A stretch of DNA of 64,000 bases from Bog-473 sp963788125 (GCA_963788125.1 CAWBFN010000002.1:1116001-1180000), one strand, 5' to 3'. Counted from the first letter of the stretch, positions 24,075-32,899 are shown. A program made the numbers and translations. Notes: generated by a model not told the origin, from the letters alone.

Positions 24075-24794
24075 ATGGCGTCAGGATCCGTGCGGTATCG
24101 GCCGACCATTCCTGACGACGCAGGAACTCACCTCATCGGTCCTGATCTGACCGGACTTTTCTTCGATCTGGACGGGGTCTTGTGGGACACGTCGGCACTC
24201 CACGAGAAGGCTTTTGCCGCGGTGTGTGCCGACGAAGGCCTGGTACCACTCCCGTACGCCCTCCTCGCTGGTCGAGCGACGCCGTCGGCCTGGACCCTGG
24301 TGCTGGCCCACAACGGACGTACGCCCCATCCGGACCTGGTGGCCCGGCTTTCGACCGCGAAGCAGCTCCTTGCCCGGAAATGGTTGTCCGACGAGCCGCC
24401 GCTCTCCGCCGAGCTGGGCGTCGTCGCCGCCCTGGCGCATTCCCGGGCCGTACTGGGGCTAGTCACCGGTTCTTCTTCGGCGACCGCGTCGATCTTCCTC
24501 GCCGCGTCGGGCCTTTCCTTCGACGTCATCATCACCGGCGAGTCGGTGGAGGTGGGAAAGCCGGGCCCGGCCCCCTACCTGGCGGCAGCATCTGCGGTCG
24601 GCCTCGAACCTGGCCGATGCTGGGTCCTGGAGGACAGCGTTCAGGGTCTGGCCAGCGCCGCCGCGGCCGGTGCTCGCGCCGTCCACTTCGTGGCGGCCGG
24701 CGCGTCCTGTGACGGGCACCACGTTGCGACCGAGGGGTGCGTCGCGAGCATCGACGCGTTCGTCCGTTTGACCGGTGCCGTGGTGGCGGCTTGA
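24075..24794 (+). CDS. HAD-superfamily phosphatase/phosphomutase, beta-PGM-like
   Basis: A 239-residue haloacid-dehalogenase-fold enzyme with all four motifs: nucleophile FDLDGVLWDTSALHEKAF, motif II threonine/serine in LVTGSSSA, lysine in VGKPGPAPYLAAA, and the acidic motif IV in WVLEDSVQGLASA. A helical cap follows motif I. Such enzymes act on sugar phosphates as phosphatases or phosphoglucomutases. The gene overlaps the next one (NTP transferase, TTGA junction), so the pair may prepare a phosphorylated compound for nucleotide activation. The exact substrate is unknown. Confidence 0.85.
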   Translation: MASGSVRYRPTIPDDAGTHLIGPDLTGLFFDLDGVLWDTSALHEKAFAAVCADEGLVPLPYALLAGRATPSAWTLVLAHNGRTPHPDLVARLSTAKQLLARKWLSDEPPLSAELGVVAALAHSRAVLGLVTGSSSATASIFLAASGLSFDVIITGESVEVGKPGPAPYLAAASAVGLEPGRCWVLEDSVQGLASAAAAGARAVHFVAAGASCDGHHVATEGCVASIDAFVRLTGAVVAA

Positions 24795-25522
24795 CGACGG
24801 CGGTCGTGCCCGCGGCGGGTCAGGGCACTCGCCTTGGACGAGTCGAACCGAAGGCTCTGGTTGAGGTGGCCGGGCGGAGTCTCCTGGGTCGCGTCCTCGA
24901 CGCCGTCGCTCCCTGTGTGGACGCCCTGGTGCTCGTCGTCCAACCCGGAGTGGAGGGTCTGTTCGAGGACGAACTGCGCCGTCTGGGTTGGGGTACGTCC
25001 GTCACCATGGTGTTCCAGGCGGACGCCACCGGCAGCGCCGATGCGGTGGCCCTGGGTCTCGGAGCCGTCGCAGGCGAAGAACCCTGTGTCGTCGTATGGG
25101 CGGACCAGGTGGGCGTCAGTCAGCGCACCGTTGGCCGGGTGGCCGAGCAGCTGCGCGAGGGCGCCCCGGGAGTGGTTCTCCCGCTGGTCGAGGTGGAGAA
25201 CCCCTACGTCTGGTTTGAGGTGGTCGGCAACACCGTGGTCGTGCGGCGACAACGCGACGGCGACGCACCACCGGTGCGGGGCAACAGTGACGTGGGTACC
25301 TTCGGGCTCCTCGCCGGGGCGGGGCGGGAGTGCATCGCCGAAGAGATGGCCGGGAGGCCCCCAGCGGGCAGAGAGCGCGACTTCGTCTACGTCGTACCGC
25401 GCCTCGCCCAGGTCCATGGACTCCGGGTCGTCGAGGTGGACGATCCGGCGGAGGCGCTCGGCGTGAACAGCCCGGCCGACCTCGAAGCGGCGGGCCGGGC
25501 GTTGGCGACGCCCACGCGATGA
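24791..25522 (+). CDS. NTP-transferase-fold nucleotidyltransferase
   Basis: A 243-residue enzyme from a TTG start overlapping the HAD stop. The signature PAAGQGTRLG with PKALVEVAG binds the nucleotide, VVWADQVGVS supplies the metal-binding aspartate, and NSDVGTFGLL and LGVNSPADLEAAGRAL resemble sugar-1-phosphate and MobA/CofC-type nucleotidyltransferases. It probably converts a phosphorylated metabolite plus NTP to an NDP- or CMP-activated form. It overlaps the YvcK/CofD-GT2 fusion gene by 4 bp, an arrangement reminiscent of the CofC/CofD pair of F420 synthesis. No F420 core gene is nearby, so a glycan role is more likely. Confidence 0.82.
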   Translation: MTTAVVPAAGQGTRLGRVEPKALVEVAGRSLLGRVLDAVAPCVDALVLVVQPGVEGLFEDELRRLGWGTSVTMVFQADATGSADAVALGLGAVAGEEPCVVVWADQVGVSQRTVGRVAEQLREGAPGVVLPLVEVENPYVWFEVVGNTVVVRRQRDGDAPPVRGNSDVGTFGLLAGAGRECIAEEMAGRPPAGRERDFVYVVPRLAQVHGLRVVEVDDPAEALGVNSPADLEAAGRALATPTR

Positions 25523-27483
25523 CCCATGTGGTGGTCTTCGCGGGCGGACGGGGGGCAACCACGATCCTGACCTCCCTGGCGAGGACGCGCAACGTGCAGC
25601 TCACGGTGGTTGTCAATGCCTACGATGCCGGGCTCTCCACCGGCAGGGTACGACGAGCGATTCCGGGCCTCCTCGGACCGAGTGACGTGCGCAAGACGGC
25701 CGGGACGCTGGTGGGCGCGGTGGGAACCGATGACGAGCGCGCCCTGGCCTCGCTGCTCGAGCTGCGGCTGCCGTCGTGCTACGAGGGGGGTACCACGCGC
25801 GAGCATGCGGCCGAGGCCCAGTTCTCGGCCATTCTCGACGGCCACCTCACCGAGCTCGAGGGCGCGCTGCTCCCTCTGGTCAAGCACTTGTCGCTCGAAC
25901 GATGGTCCACGTTGCGACAGCACCTCACGTCCTTCCAGAAGTTTCTCGCCTCCACCGACGAGCTGTTCGACTATGACGACCTGGCGATCGGCAATGTCGT
26001 GCTGGCGGGCATGTTCGTCGCCTCCGACTTCAACCGTTCGGTGGAGAGCTATCAGGACTTCGTTGGCTTGAGGGACCAGCGCATCCTCAACGTCACCCAA
26101 GGCGAAGACCTCTGGCTGGCGGCTCGGGCGGGGGACTATGTCTGCCCCGACGAGGGAACCCTGGTGACCGAGGTGCCACCTGCCCCCATTTCCGACCTGT
26201 ACCTCTTGCCCAGAGTGGCCCAACACGCCCTCTTCGGTGGAATGAAGGAGTGGCACGCCTCGGCCCGCGCTGCCGCTGCCCTGGAGGGGGCGGAGGTACT
26301 GCCGAAGCTGAACCCTCTCGTCGCCGAGGCGATCGGCGACGCCGACGTCATCGTCTACGGTCCGGGGACCCAACACTCCTCGCTCTTCCCCACGTATCTC
26401 ACCATCGGACTGGGGGAGGCGATCAGGGACAATCTGGCGGCAGAGAAGGTCTTCGTCGCCAACATCTCCCGAGATCGGGATCAAGATCCCGCCGAGAACG
26501 TGACGGACACCCTGGGGAAATTCCACTACTTCATGTCTCGTCGAGAACAGATCGAGCTGCGAAGCGGCGATCTCATCACCAGCGTGCTGGCCGACCCCGA
26601 AGACGCCGAGCGGCTCCGCAACCTGGACGCCTCCATCCGAACGAGGTCCGCCGTGTGGTCCGACCCGAACGGCCGCCACTCAGGCTCCGCCGTCAAGGAG
26701 GAGATCTCGAGTGTGGTGCGACGGCGAAGTGGTGAGCACCTGCCCGGCGATTCGGGGCTTTTGACGGTCATTGTTCCCGTGCTCGACGAGGCACCGCGCA
26801 TCGGCCAGGTCCTCCAGCACCTGAGATATATAGACCTGGGATTCGACGACCTGGTCCACGAGATCCTGGTGGTCGACGGCGGTTCGACCGACGGCACCTT
26901 GAAGATCCTTCGCGACGAGCCGGACATCCGGGTGATTGAGGCAAAGTGCCGTGGGCGGGGCGAGGCGGTCCACATCGGTTTGGCGCACGCCCGCGGTGAG
27001 TACGTGGTGGCGTTCCACGGCGATGGAGAGTATGACGTCGCCAGCATCGCCGAAGTCGTCTTTGAATTGCGGAAGGACTCGGACAGTGTGGTCCTCGCAT
27101 CGAGAACACTGGGAGGATCGACGGCCAGCCACCGGCTGCGGGCCGTGTACGGCAGCAACCGCCTGCTGTACGCGCTCAGTCACTGGGGTGGCGTCATGGT
27201 CACGCTCTTGCTGATGATCAAGCTGGACCGGATCGTGAGCGACCCGCTTTCGGGAGTGAGGGGGGCCCGAAGAGATGTGTTTCGCATGCTCGACAATCAC
27301 GGGAGAAGTTTGGACTACGAGGTGGCGTGGGTGATACGGGCGGTCGAATCAGGTCACCGTGTGACAGAGGTTCCGGTTGACTATCTCCCTCGGAGCTGGC
27401 GAGACGGAAAGAAGACGAGCATCGGTGACGGGCTACGCGCCCTTGTTTCGGTCTTCGCTCGTCCGGTGAGGTCGTCGCAATGA
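25519..27483 (+). CDS. YvcK/CofD-superfamily domain fused to a GT2 glycosyltransferase
   Basis: A 654-residue fusion. Residues 1-410 match the UPF0052/YvcK-CofD fold: VVVFAGGRGATTILTSLA at the start, then YDAGLSTGRVR (35-45, in place of DDGGSSG), LAIGNVVLAGMF, VYGPGTQHSSLFPTYLTIGL and VANISRDRDQDPAENVTDTL. Residues 413-650 are a GT2 domain (LTVIVPVLDEAPRIGQVL, VVDGGSTDGTLKIL, the acidic FHGDGEYDVAS). CofD transfers a phospholactyl group from an activated nucleotide to Fo, while YvcK regulates cell-wall precursor flow and binds UDP-sugars. Fusion to a glycosyltransferase suggests a transferase acting on a glycan, which is inference. Start and stop both overlap neighbours (ATGA). Confidence 0.85.
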   Translation: MTHVVVFAGGRGATTILTSLARTRNVQLTVVVNAYDAGLSTGRVRRAIPGLLGPSDVRKTAGTLVGAVGTDDERALASLLELRLPSCYEGGTTREHAAEAQFSAILDGHLTELEGALLPLVKHLSLERWSTLRQHLTSFQKFLASTDELFDYDDLAIGNVVLAGMFVASDFNRSVESYQDFVGLRDQRILNVTQGEDLWLAARAGDYVCPDEGTLVTEVPPAPISDLYLLPRVAQHALFGGMKEWHASARAAAALEGAEVLPKLNPLVAEAIGDADVIVYGPGTQHSSLFPTYLTIGLGEAIRDNLAAEKVFVANISRDRDQDPAENVTDTLGKFHYFMSRREQIELRSGDLITSVLADPEDAERLRNLDASIRTRSAVWSDPNGRHSGSAVKEEISSVVRRRSGEHLPGDSGLLTVIVPVLDEAPRIGQVLQHLRYIDLGFDDLVHEILVVDGGSTDGTLKILRDEPDIRVIEAKCRGRGEAVHIGLAHARGEYVVAFHGDGEYDVASIAEVVFELRKDSDSVVLASRTLGGSTASHRLRAVYGSNRLLYALSHWGGVMVTLLLMIKLDRIVSDPLSGVRGARRDVFRMLDNHGRSLDYEVAWVIRAVESGHRVTEVPVDYLPRSWRDGKKTSIGDGLRALVSVFARPVRSSQ

Positions 27484-28940
27484 CCTGTCGCCTCTCCGTG
27501 GTCGTGCCGGCCTTCAACGAGGAGGGCCGGGTGGGCGAACTGGTTCGGCTCCTCCAAGACAGTTTGACGCCGCTGGGGGATGAGCACGAGATCATCGTCG
27601 TGGACGACGGTTCAACGGACGCCACGGCGGAACGGGTCGCCGCCACCGGCGCGACGCTGGTGATCCACGAGCGGAACCAAGGCAAAGCGGCGGCCGTCCA
27701 GACGGGGCTGGCCGCCACGAAGGGCCAGTTTGTCGCCGTCCTCGACGCCGATCTCGAATACTTTCCCGACGATCTCATCCCGATGCTCCATATCGCCGAG
27801 TCGGCCGGCATCGTGGCCGTCTACGGAAGTCGTTATCTCGAAGGAGAGAACTTCCGGCCGGGACCCCTGGGCCGACTGCGAGTGCTGCGGGATCAGGAGT
27901 TGAGCTCATGGGTGGCGAACTGGACCCTTACCGGCCTGGTGCTCGGCCTCTACGGCAAGAAGATCACCGACACACTGACCGGCCTGAAGCTCTATCCGGG
28001 TGATTTCCTGCGAGCGCAGCGTTTGACGTCGGTCGGCTTCGAGGGTGACCATGAAATCACGGCAAAGCTCATCGCGGCGCACATCCCGATTCTGGAGACG
28101 CCGATCGCCTACGCACCCAGAGGTCGCGAGGAGGGCAAGAAGATCGGTCCTCGTGACGGGGTCAAGGCGGTCACGACCTTCGTGGGGCAGAGGTTCTCCC
28201 CGGGTCAGGAGAGGTCGGCGGACACCTCCACGCGGTACAAGAACACCGCAGCCAGCCCACCGCTGATGACCCTGGCCGGGACGACGTCCCGACTCCTGCG
28301 AAGGGTCAGGCCGGCGCTGACCGGGGCGGCCCTGGTGGGGGAGATGGCCGACTATGTGGCGTGGCAGAAGCGCAATTTCGACTCGCCCTGGCCGCTGTAT
28401 TCGCAACGGGAGCGGCTGTGGCGGCAGATGGCGTCGAAGATGCGTCAGGACACGCCGGTACTGGTGGTCGAGCTGGGGGTCGCCTGGGGGTACACCACGG
28501 CGTACTGGTTGGAGCACCTGATCGGCCCGAGCCAGGACGTCGAATGGCACGGTTTCGACCGCTTCACCGGGCTCCCGCGCTCGTGGCGTCGTTTCCCGGC
28601 CGGTGCATTCGATGCCAACGGGGAGCCACCGACGATTGACGACACCCGCCTGCACTGGCACGTCGGCGACGTGGAGGTCACCATGGACGAGATCGACCTC
28701 TCGACGTTCGAGAGTCACCAAAAGGTGGTGCTGTTCGACCTCGACATCTACGAGCCGACCGTCGAGTGTTGGAACCGTATCTCGCCGCACCTCCGGCCGG
28801 GTGACCTCTTGTACTTCGACGAGGCATTGACCGAGGACGAGCGCAAGGTGCTCGACGACCTCGTCCTGCCCCATGGCTCCTACGAGCACCTCGGAAGCAC
28901 CTCGCTTTCGCTCGGACTGCAGGTACTCGACGTCCACTGA
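27480..28940 (+). CDS. GT2 glycosyltransferase fused to a class I methyltransferase
   Basis: A 486-residue fusion. Residues 1-240 are a dolichol-phosphate-mannose-synthase-like GT2 (LSVVVPAFNEEGRVGELV, IVVDDGSTDATAERV, catalytic DADLEYFPDD, ITDTLTGLKLYPGDF). Residues 275-486 look like a SAM-dependent TylF/MycF-type O-methyltransferase: VLVVELGVAWGYTTAYWLEH is the SAM site, and FDLDIYEPTVECW and YFDEALTEDERKV hold acidic metal or substrate residues. It probably adds a sugar and methylates it or the chain end, which could cap a polysaccharide. The start overlaps the preceding gene (ATGA). About 40 bp separate it from the UDP-sugar dehydrogenase gene. Confidence 0.83.
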   Translation: MTCRLSVVVPAFNEEGRVGELVRLLQDSLTPLGDEHEIIVVDDGSTDATAERVAATGATLVIHERNQGKAAAVQTGLAATKGQFVAVLDADLEYFPDDLIPMLHIAESAGIVAVYGSRYLEGENFRPGPLGRLRVLRDQELSSWVANWTLTGLVLGLYGKKITDTLTGLKLYPGDFLRAQRLTSVGFEGDHEITAKLIAAHIPILETPIAYAPRGREEGKKIGPRDGVKAVTTFVGQRFSPGQERSADTSTRYKNTAASPPLMTLAGTTSRLLRRVRPALTGAALVGEMADYVAWQKRNFDSPWPLYSQRERLWRQMASKMRQDTPVLVVELGVAWGYTTAYWLEHLIGPSQDVEWHGFDRFTGLPRSWRRFPAGAFDANGEPPTIDDTRLHWHVGDVEVTMDEIDLSTFESHQKVVLFDLDIYEPTVECWNRISPHLRPGDLLYFDEALTEDERKVLDDLVLPHGSYEHLGSTSLSLGLQVLDVH

Positions 28941-28979
28941 GTGGCTCGACGTCACATTCGTTCACGATGGGAGTAGAGC

Positions 28980-30320
28980 ATGGCGGCTCGCACCAACAAG
29001 AGGGCTAACGATCCACCCTCACGCTCGGTGGCGGTGATCGGCGCGGGCTACGTCGGCCTGCCGACGGCGGCGACCCTGGCCCACTTCGGGCACCGGGTGG
29101 TCCTGGCCGAACGGGAGCCGGCGCGCCTGGCCGCGCTGCGCAGCGGTCGGATGCCGATCGTCGAGGCCGGGTTGGACGACCTGGTGGCCGAGGGCGTCGC
29201 GGCCGGCACCCTGCGCTTCACCCACGCGGCGGCCGAGGCGGTGAGCGGTGCCCAGTTCGTCTTCTTGTGCGTGCCCACCCCCCAGGGTGACGACGGGTCG
29301 GCCGATCTCTCCTACGTGGAGGCGGCGGCCAAGGAGATAGGGGTGCTGCTCGAGCCCGGGGCCATCGTCGTCAACAAGTCGACCGTCCCGGTCGGCTCGG
29401 CCACAATGGTCGAGCAGGTGATCGGCCGTCCCGACATCCGTGTCGTCTCCAACCCCGAGTTCTTGCGGGAGGGCACGGCGGTCCGTGACAGCCTCCATCC
29501 GGATCGCCTGGTGGTGGGGGGCGACGACACCCAGGCGGCCGCCCTGGTGGGTGCCCTGTTCGCCTCCACCGGAGCTCCGCTCATCGTCACCGACACCACC
29601 ACCTCGGAGACGATCAAGTACGCCTCCAATGCCTTCTTGGCCACCAAGCTGAGCTACGTCAACGCCGTCGCCGGTCTGTGCGAGGAGGTCGGAGCGGACG
29701 TGCGTGACGTCATGCTGGGGTTGGGCTACGACAAGCGCATCGGCTTCGACTTCCTTCGCCCGGGACCGGGTTGGGGCGGGTCGTGCCTGCCCAAGGACAC
29801 CCGTGCCCTGCTCCATACGGCGAGGAAGGCGGGCTATGACTTCTCCCTGCTGGCCGGGGCCATCGCCTCCAACGAGCAGCAGTTGGCCCGGGTGGTGGCC
29901 AAGGTGGAGGCGGCCAGTGACGTGCCGCTCGAGGGAGCGAGGATCGGCGTGTGGGGCCTGACGTTCAAGGCGAACACCGACGACCGGCGGGACTCGCCCG
30001 CCCTGCAGATCGCCCACCGCCTGGTTGCCCTCGGTGCGAGGGTGCAGGCCTACGACCCCACGGTGGCCGGGTCGTCCGACCAGCCCGACGCCGTCCCCGA
30101 CGACCTCGCCGGGCTGTCGTTGTGTGCGGATCCCTACGGGGCGGCCCTCGGTGCGTCGGCGATGGTGGTGCTGACCGAGTGGGACGAGTTCCGCTGGCTG
30201 GACTTCGCCCGGGTGTTCGACGTCATGGCCAACCCCTCCATCGTCGACGCACGGAACCTCCTCGACCCGGCCGCCGTCCGGCGCATGGGCTTCGTCTATA
30301 CGGGGATCGGCCGCCAATGA
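28980..30320 (+). CDS. ugd: UDP-glucose 6-dehydrogenase family enzyme
   Basis: A 446-residue nucleotide-sugar dehydrogenase that oxidises UDP-glucose to UDP-glucuronate with two NAD+. It has the N-terminal Rossmann motif VIGAGYVGLPTAATLAHFG, VNKSTVPVGSA, the central NAFLATKLSYVNAVAGLCEE, the catalytic cysteine in GWGGSCLPKDTRALL, and the C-terminal WGLTFKANTDDRRDSPAL. UDP-ManNAc or GDP-mannose dehydrogenases share these motifs, but the next gene encodes a UDP-glucuronate decarboxylase-like enzyme, which supports UDP-glucose. The genes overlap by 4 bp (ATGA). Confidence 0.9.
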   Translation: MAARTNKRANDPPSRSVAVIGAGYVGLPTAATLAHFGHRVVLAEREPARLAALRSGRMPIVEAGLDDLVAEGVAAGTLRFTHAAAEAVSGAQFVFLCVPTPQGDDGSADLSYVEAAAKEIGVLLEPGAIVVNKSTVPVGSATMVEQVIGRPDIRVVSNPEFLREGTAVRDSLHPDRLVVGGDDTQAAALVGALFASTGAPLIVTDTTTSETIKYASNAFLATKLSYVNAVAGLCEEVGADVRDVMLGLGYDKRIGFDFLRPGPGWGGSCLPKDTRALLHTARKAGYDFSLLAGAIASNEQQLARVVAKVEAASDVPLEGARIGVWGLTFKANTDDRRDSPALQIAHRLVALGARVQAYDPTVAGSSDQPDAVPDDLAGLSLCADPYGAALGASAMVVLTEWDEFRWLDFARVFDVMANPSIVDARNLLDPAAVRRMGFVYTGIGRQ

Positions 30321-31264
30321 GACGTATCGTGGTGGCCGGCGGCGCCGGGTTCTTGGGGTCCCACCTCTGCGAGGTCCTCGTCGCCCGGGGCGACTCGGTC
30401 ATCTGCCTGGACGATCTCTCCACCGGGAGCCCACAGAACGTGGCCCCCCTGGCGGGCAACGACGCGTTCAGCCTGGTAGTCACCGACGTCAGCCAGAAGC
30501 TGGAGCTCGAAGTGGACGCCAAGATCGACGCCGTGTGCCACCTGGCCAGCCCGGCCTCTCCGCCGGCGTACCTGAGCCACCCCCTCGAGACGCTGGCCGC
30601 CGGCAGCGAGGGCACGCGGCGTCTGCTGGCACTGGCCCGGGCCCACGAGGCGCGGTTCCTCATGGCCAGCACCAGCGAGGTCTACGGAGACCCCGAGGTG
30701 CATCCCCAGGTCGAGTCGTACCGGGGGAACGTCGATCCCACCGGGCCCCGCAGCGTCTACGACGAGGCCAAGCGGTTCGCCGAGAGCATGACGATGGCCC
30801 ACTACCGCACCTTCGGGGTCAACGTCGGCATCGCCAGGATCTTCAACACCTACGGGCCGAGGCTCTCGCCCGGCGACGGGCGGGTGGTCTCCAACTTCAT
30901 CTCCCAGGCACTGCGGGGCGAGCCGTTGACCGTCTACGGCGACGGCTCGCAGACACGCAGCCTGTGCTACGTCGACGACGAGATCGCCGGGCTGGTCGCC
31001 CTGCTGGACTCCCCCCTCACCGGTCCGGTCAACATCGGCAATCCCGATGAACGCACGGTGCTCGAACTGGCCCACCTGGTCCTCGAAGTCTCCGGGTCGA
31101 GCTCGCCGATCGTCTTCGAGCCCCTGCCCACCGACGACCCGACGCGACGCTGTCCGGACATCACGCTGGCCACCACCGCGCTCGGTTGGCGGCCCACGGT
31201 GGCACTGCGCGACGGCATCGCCCGCACGATGGAGTACCTTGCCTCCCGGGTGATGGCGGCGTGA
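30317..31264 (+). CDS. UDP-glucuronate decarboxylase (UDP-xylose synthase)-like SDR
   Basis: A 315-residue extended SDR: NAD motif VAGGAGFLGSHLCEVLVARG, CHLASPASPPAYLSHPLETL, catalytic STSEVYGDPEVHPQ with YDEAKRFAE, and ARIFNTYGPRLSPGDGRVV. The SPASP segment and YDEAKRFAE are characteristic of UDP-xylose synthases, which decarboxylate UDP-glucuronate. With the overlapping ugd gene this gives a two-step route from UDP-glucose to UDP-xylose, likely used by the GT2 enzymes nearby. A UDP-glucuronate 4-epimerase is a less likely alternative. Confidence 0.88.
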   Translation: MRRIVVAGGAGFLGSHLCEVLVARGDSVICLDDLSTGSPQNVAPLAGNDAFSLVVTDVSQKLELEVDAKIDAVCHLASPASPPAYLSHPLETLAAGSEGTRRLLALARAHEARFLMASTSEVYGDPEVHPQVESYRGNVDPTGPRSVYDEAKRFAESMTMAHYRTFGVNVGIARIFNTYGPRLSPGDGRVVSNFISQALRGEPLTVYGDGSQTRSLCYVDDEIAGLVALLDSPLTGPVNIGNPDERTVLELAHLVLEVSGSSSPIVFEPLPTDDPTRRCPDITLATTALGWRPTVALRDGIARTMEYLASRVMAA

Positions 31265-31339
31265 CGAGTCGATCTCAGCGAAGCAGGCGACGAATTCCTG
31301 CACCGGAAGAAGTACTCGACCCTCTCGGTCATCGTCCCC

Positions 31340-32005
31340 GTGTTCAACGAGCGGTCGACCGTGGCGGAGGTCATCCGCCGCATGCGCGCCGTGGAGCTCC
31401 CCGTCGTGCTGCAGATCGTCGTGGTCGACGACGGGTCGAGCGACGGGTCGGACAAGGTCCTGGGTGCCCTGGAGGACTCGACGGTCCGCGTCCTCACCCA
31501 CAAGCAGAACCAGGGCAAGGGTGCCGCCATCCGCACGGCGATGGCGGCGGCCACCGGCGATCTCCTGTTGATCCAAGATGCCGACCTCGAGTACGACCCC
31601 GACGACTGGCCGCGACTGCTCGACCCGATCCTCAAGGGCAAGGCCCGTGTCGTCTACGGCAGCCGGTTCACGGGGGAGCGCAAGAACATGCTGCCGCTGC
31701 ACTGGCTCGGCAACCGGGTTCTCTCGCTGGTCACCAACATCCTCTACCGCTCCACGCTGTCGGACATGGAGACCTGCTACAAGTTGTTCGACGCCGACGC
31801 GATCAAGGGCATCACCATCAGGTCGAATGGGTTCTCCTTCGAGCCGGAGATCACGGCCAAGGTGTTGCGCCGGGGGTTGCGGATCTACGAGGTGCCCATC
31901 TCCTATGCCGGCCGCGAGCTCGACGAGGGCAAGAAGATCACCTGGCGAGACGGGATCAGCGCGCTGATGGCGCTCGTTCGCTACCGCTTCTCCAAGGAGT
32001 TCTGA
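31340..32005 (+). CDS. GT2 family glycosyltransferase (start unclear)
   Basis: A dolichol-phosphate-mannosyltransferase-like GT2 with VVVDDGSSDGSDKVLGAL, NQGKGAAIRTAMAAA, catalytic DADLEYDPDD and METCYKLFDADAIKGITI. The first usable start codon in frame is the GTG at 31340, but the family N-terminal strand (STLSVIVPVFNE) begins upstream at about 31316. The frame is open back to the UXS stop at 31262 without any ATG, GTG or TTG. A GTG at 31261 overlaps that stop but is in another frame. A one-base indel in 31261-31320, or a non-standard start, would explain this. It lies in the UDP-xylose/rhamnose block. Confidence 0.82.
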   Translation: MFNERSTVAEVIRRMRAVELPVVLQIVVVDDGSSDGSDKVLGALEDSTVRVLTHKQNQGKGAAIRTAMAAATGDLLLIQDADLEYDPDDWPRLLDPILKGKARVVYGSRFTGERKNMLPLHWLGNRVLSLVTNILYRSTLSDMETCYKLFDADAIKGITIRSNGFSFEPEITAKVLRRGLRIYEVPISYAGRELDEGKKITWRDGISALMALVRYRFSKEF

Positions 32006-32012
32006 GCCCGCG

Positions 32013-32894
32013 GTGTCGGGCGACCTCGGCGCAGTCGTCGTCGACCACGATGCCGGCGTACTGCTCGCCGACTGTGTGCGCTCACTGCTCGACGACGGTG
32101 CTGCCCCGGTCGTCGTGGTGGAGAACGGCACACCGGGGAGCGCCCGGAGGGCCCTCGCCCCACTCCTCACCGGGCATCCCGCTCCCGACGTGGTGGTGCT
32201 GAGCCCCGAGAAGAACCTCGGATTCGGCGCCGGGGTGAACCGGGGACTGGCCGTCCTGGCTGGCCTGTCGCCGGCGCCCGAGTGGGTGATGGTCTCCAAC
32301 CCGGACCTGCGCGTGCACGCCGGGGCCCTCGCCGCGCTGCGCGCCGCCCTCCAGACGCGTCCGGCCTGGGCCATGGTGGGGCCGCGGATCTACACCGCCG
32401 AGGGCCAGGTCTATCCCTCGGTGCGCTGCTTCCCCTCCTTCCTCGACGCCGCCGGCCACGCCCTCTTCGCCCTGTTCCATCCGGACAACCGGTTCACCCG
32501 GCGCTACAACCCGGGCACGCCGGAGGGCCACGGGGAGGTGGAGGCGGGATGGATCTCGGGATCCTGCTTCCTCGCTCGCCGGGCCGCCCTGGAGGAGCTG
32601 GGGGGCTTCGACGAGGCCTACTTCATGTACGCCGAGGACATGGACCTGTGTTGGCGGGCCCACCAGGCCGGGTGGGCCGTCGGGTTCAGTGGCGCAGCCA
32701 GCGTGATGCACGTGCAGGGGGTGAGCACGGCGCGGCACCCGTACCAGATGATGATGGCCCATCACCGCTCGGCGCTGCGCTTCACGGTCCGCACCACCTC
32801 GGGGTGGCAGAGGGCGGCGCTCCCGCTGGCCGCCGTGGTCCTGGGGCTGCGCCTGGTCATGGACAGCGTGCGCCTGGCCCTCGGGCACCACTAG
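32013..32894 (+). CDS. GT2 family glycosyltransferase, rhamnosyltransferase-like
   Basis: A 293-residue GT2 enzyme with a GTG start. GAVVVDHDAGVLLADCV opens the nucleotide-sugar fold, NLGFGAGVNRGL and VMVSNPDLRV hold the acidic sugar-nucleotide motif, GWISGSCFLARRAALEELGG and EAYFMYAEDMDLCWRAHQAG are the acceptor/catalytic segments. This pattern matches WbbL-type rhamnosyltransferases, and dTDP-rhamnose would come from RfbB/RfbD in the same block. A C-terminal hydrophobic stretch may associate it with the membrane. Donor specificity remains a prediction. Confidence 0.83.
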   Translation: MSGDLGAVVVDHDAGVLLADCVRSLLDDGAAPVVVVENGTPGSARRALAPLLTGHPAPDVVVLSPEKNLGFGAGVNRGLAVLAGLSPAPEWVMVSNPDLRVHAGALAALRAALQTRPAWAMVGPRIYTAEGQVYPSVRCFPSFLDAAGHALFALFHPDNRFTRRYNPGTPEGHGEVEAGWISGSCFLARRAALEELGGFDEAYFMYAEDMDLCWRAHQAGWAVGFSGAASVMHVQGVSTARHPYQMMMAHHRSALRFTVRTTSGWQRAALPLAAVVLGLRLVMDSVRLALGHH

Positions 32895-32899
32895 CGGCG

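Noticed and set aside
25330..25518. 63-residue N-terminal extension of the YvcK-GT2 protein
   Set aside because: It lies inside the preceding nucleotidyltransferase gene in another frame. The ATG at 25519 overlaps that gene's stop and starts directly at the Rossmann-like strand.
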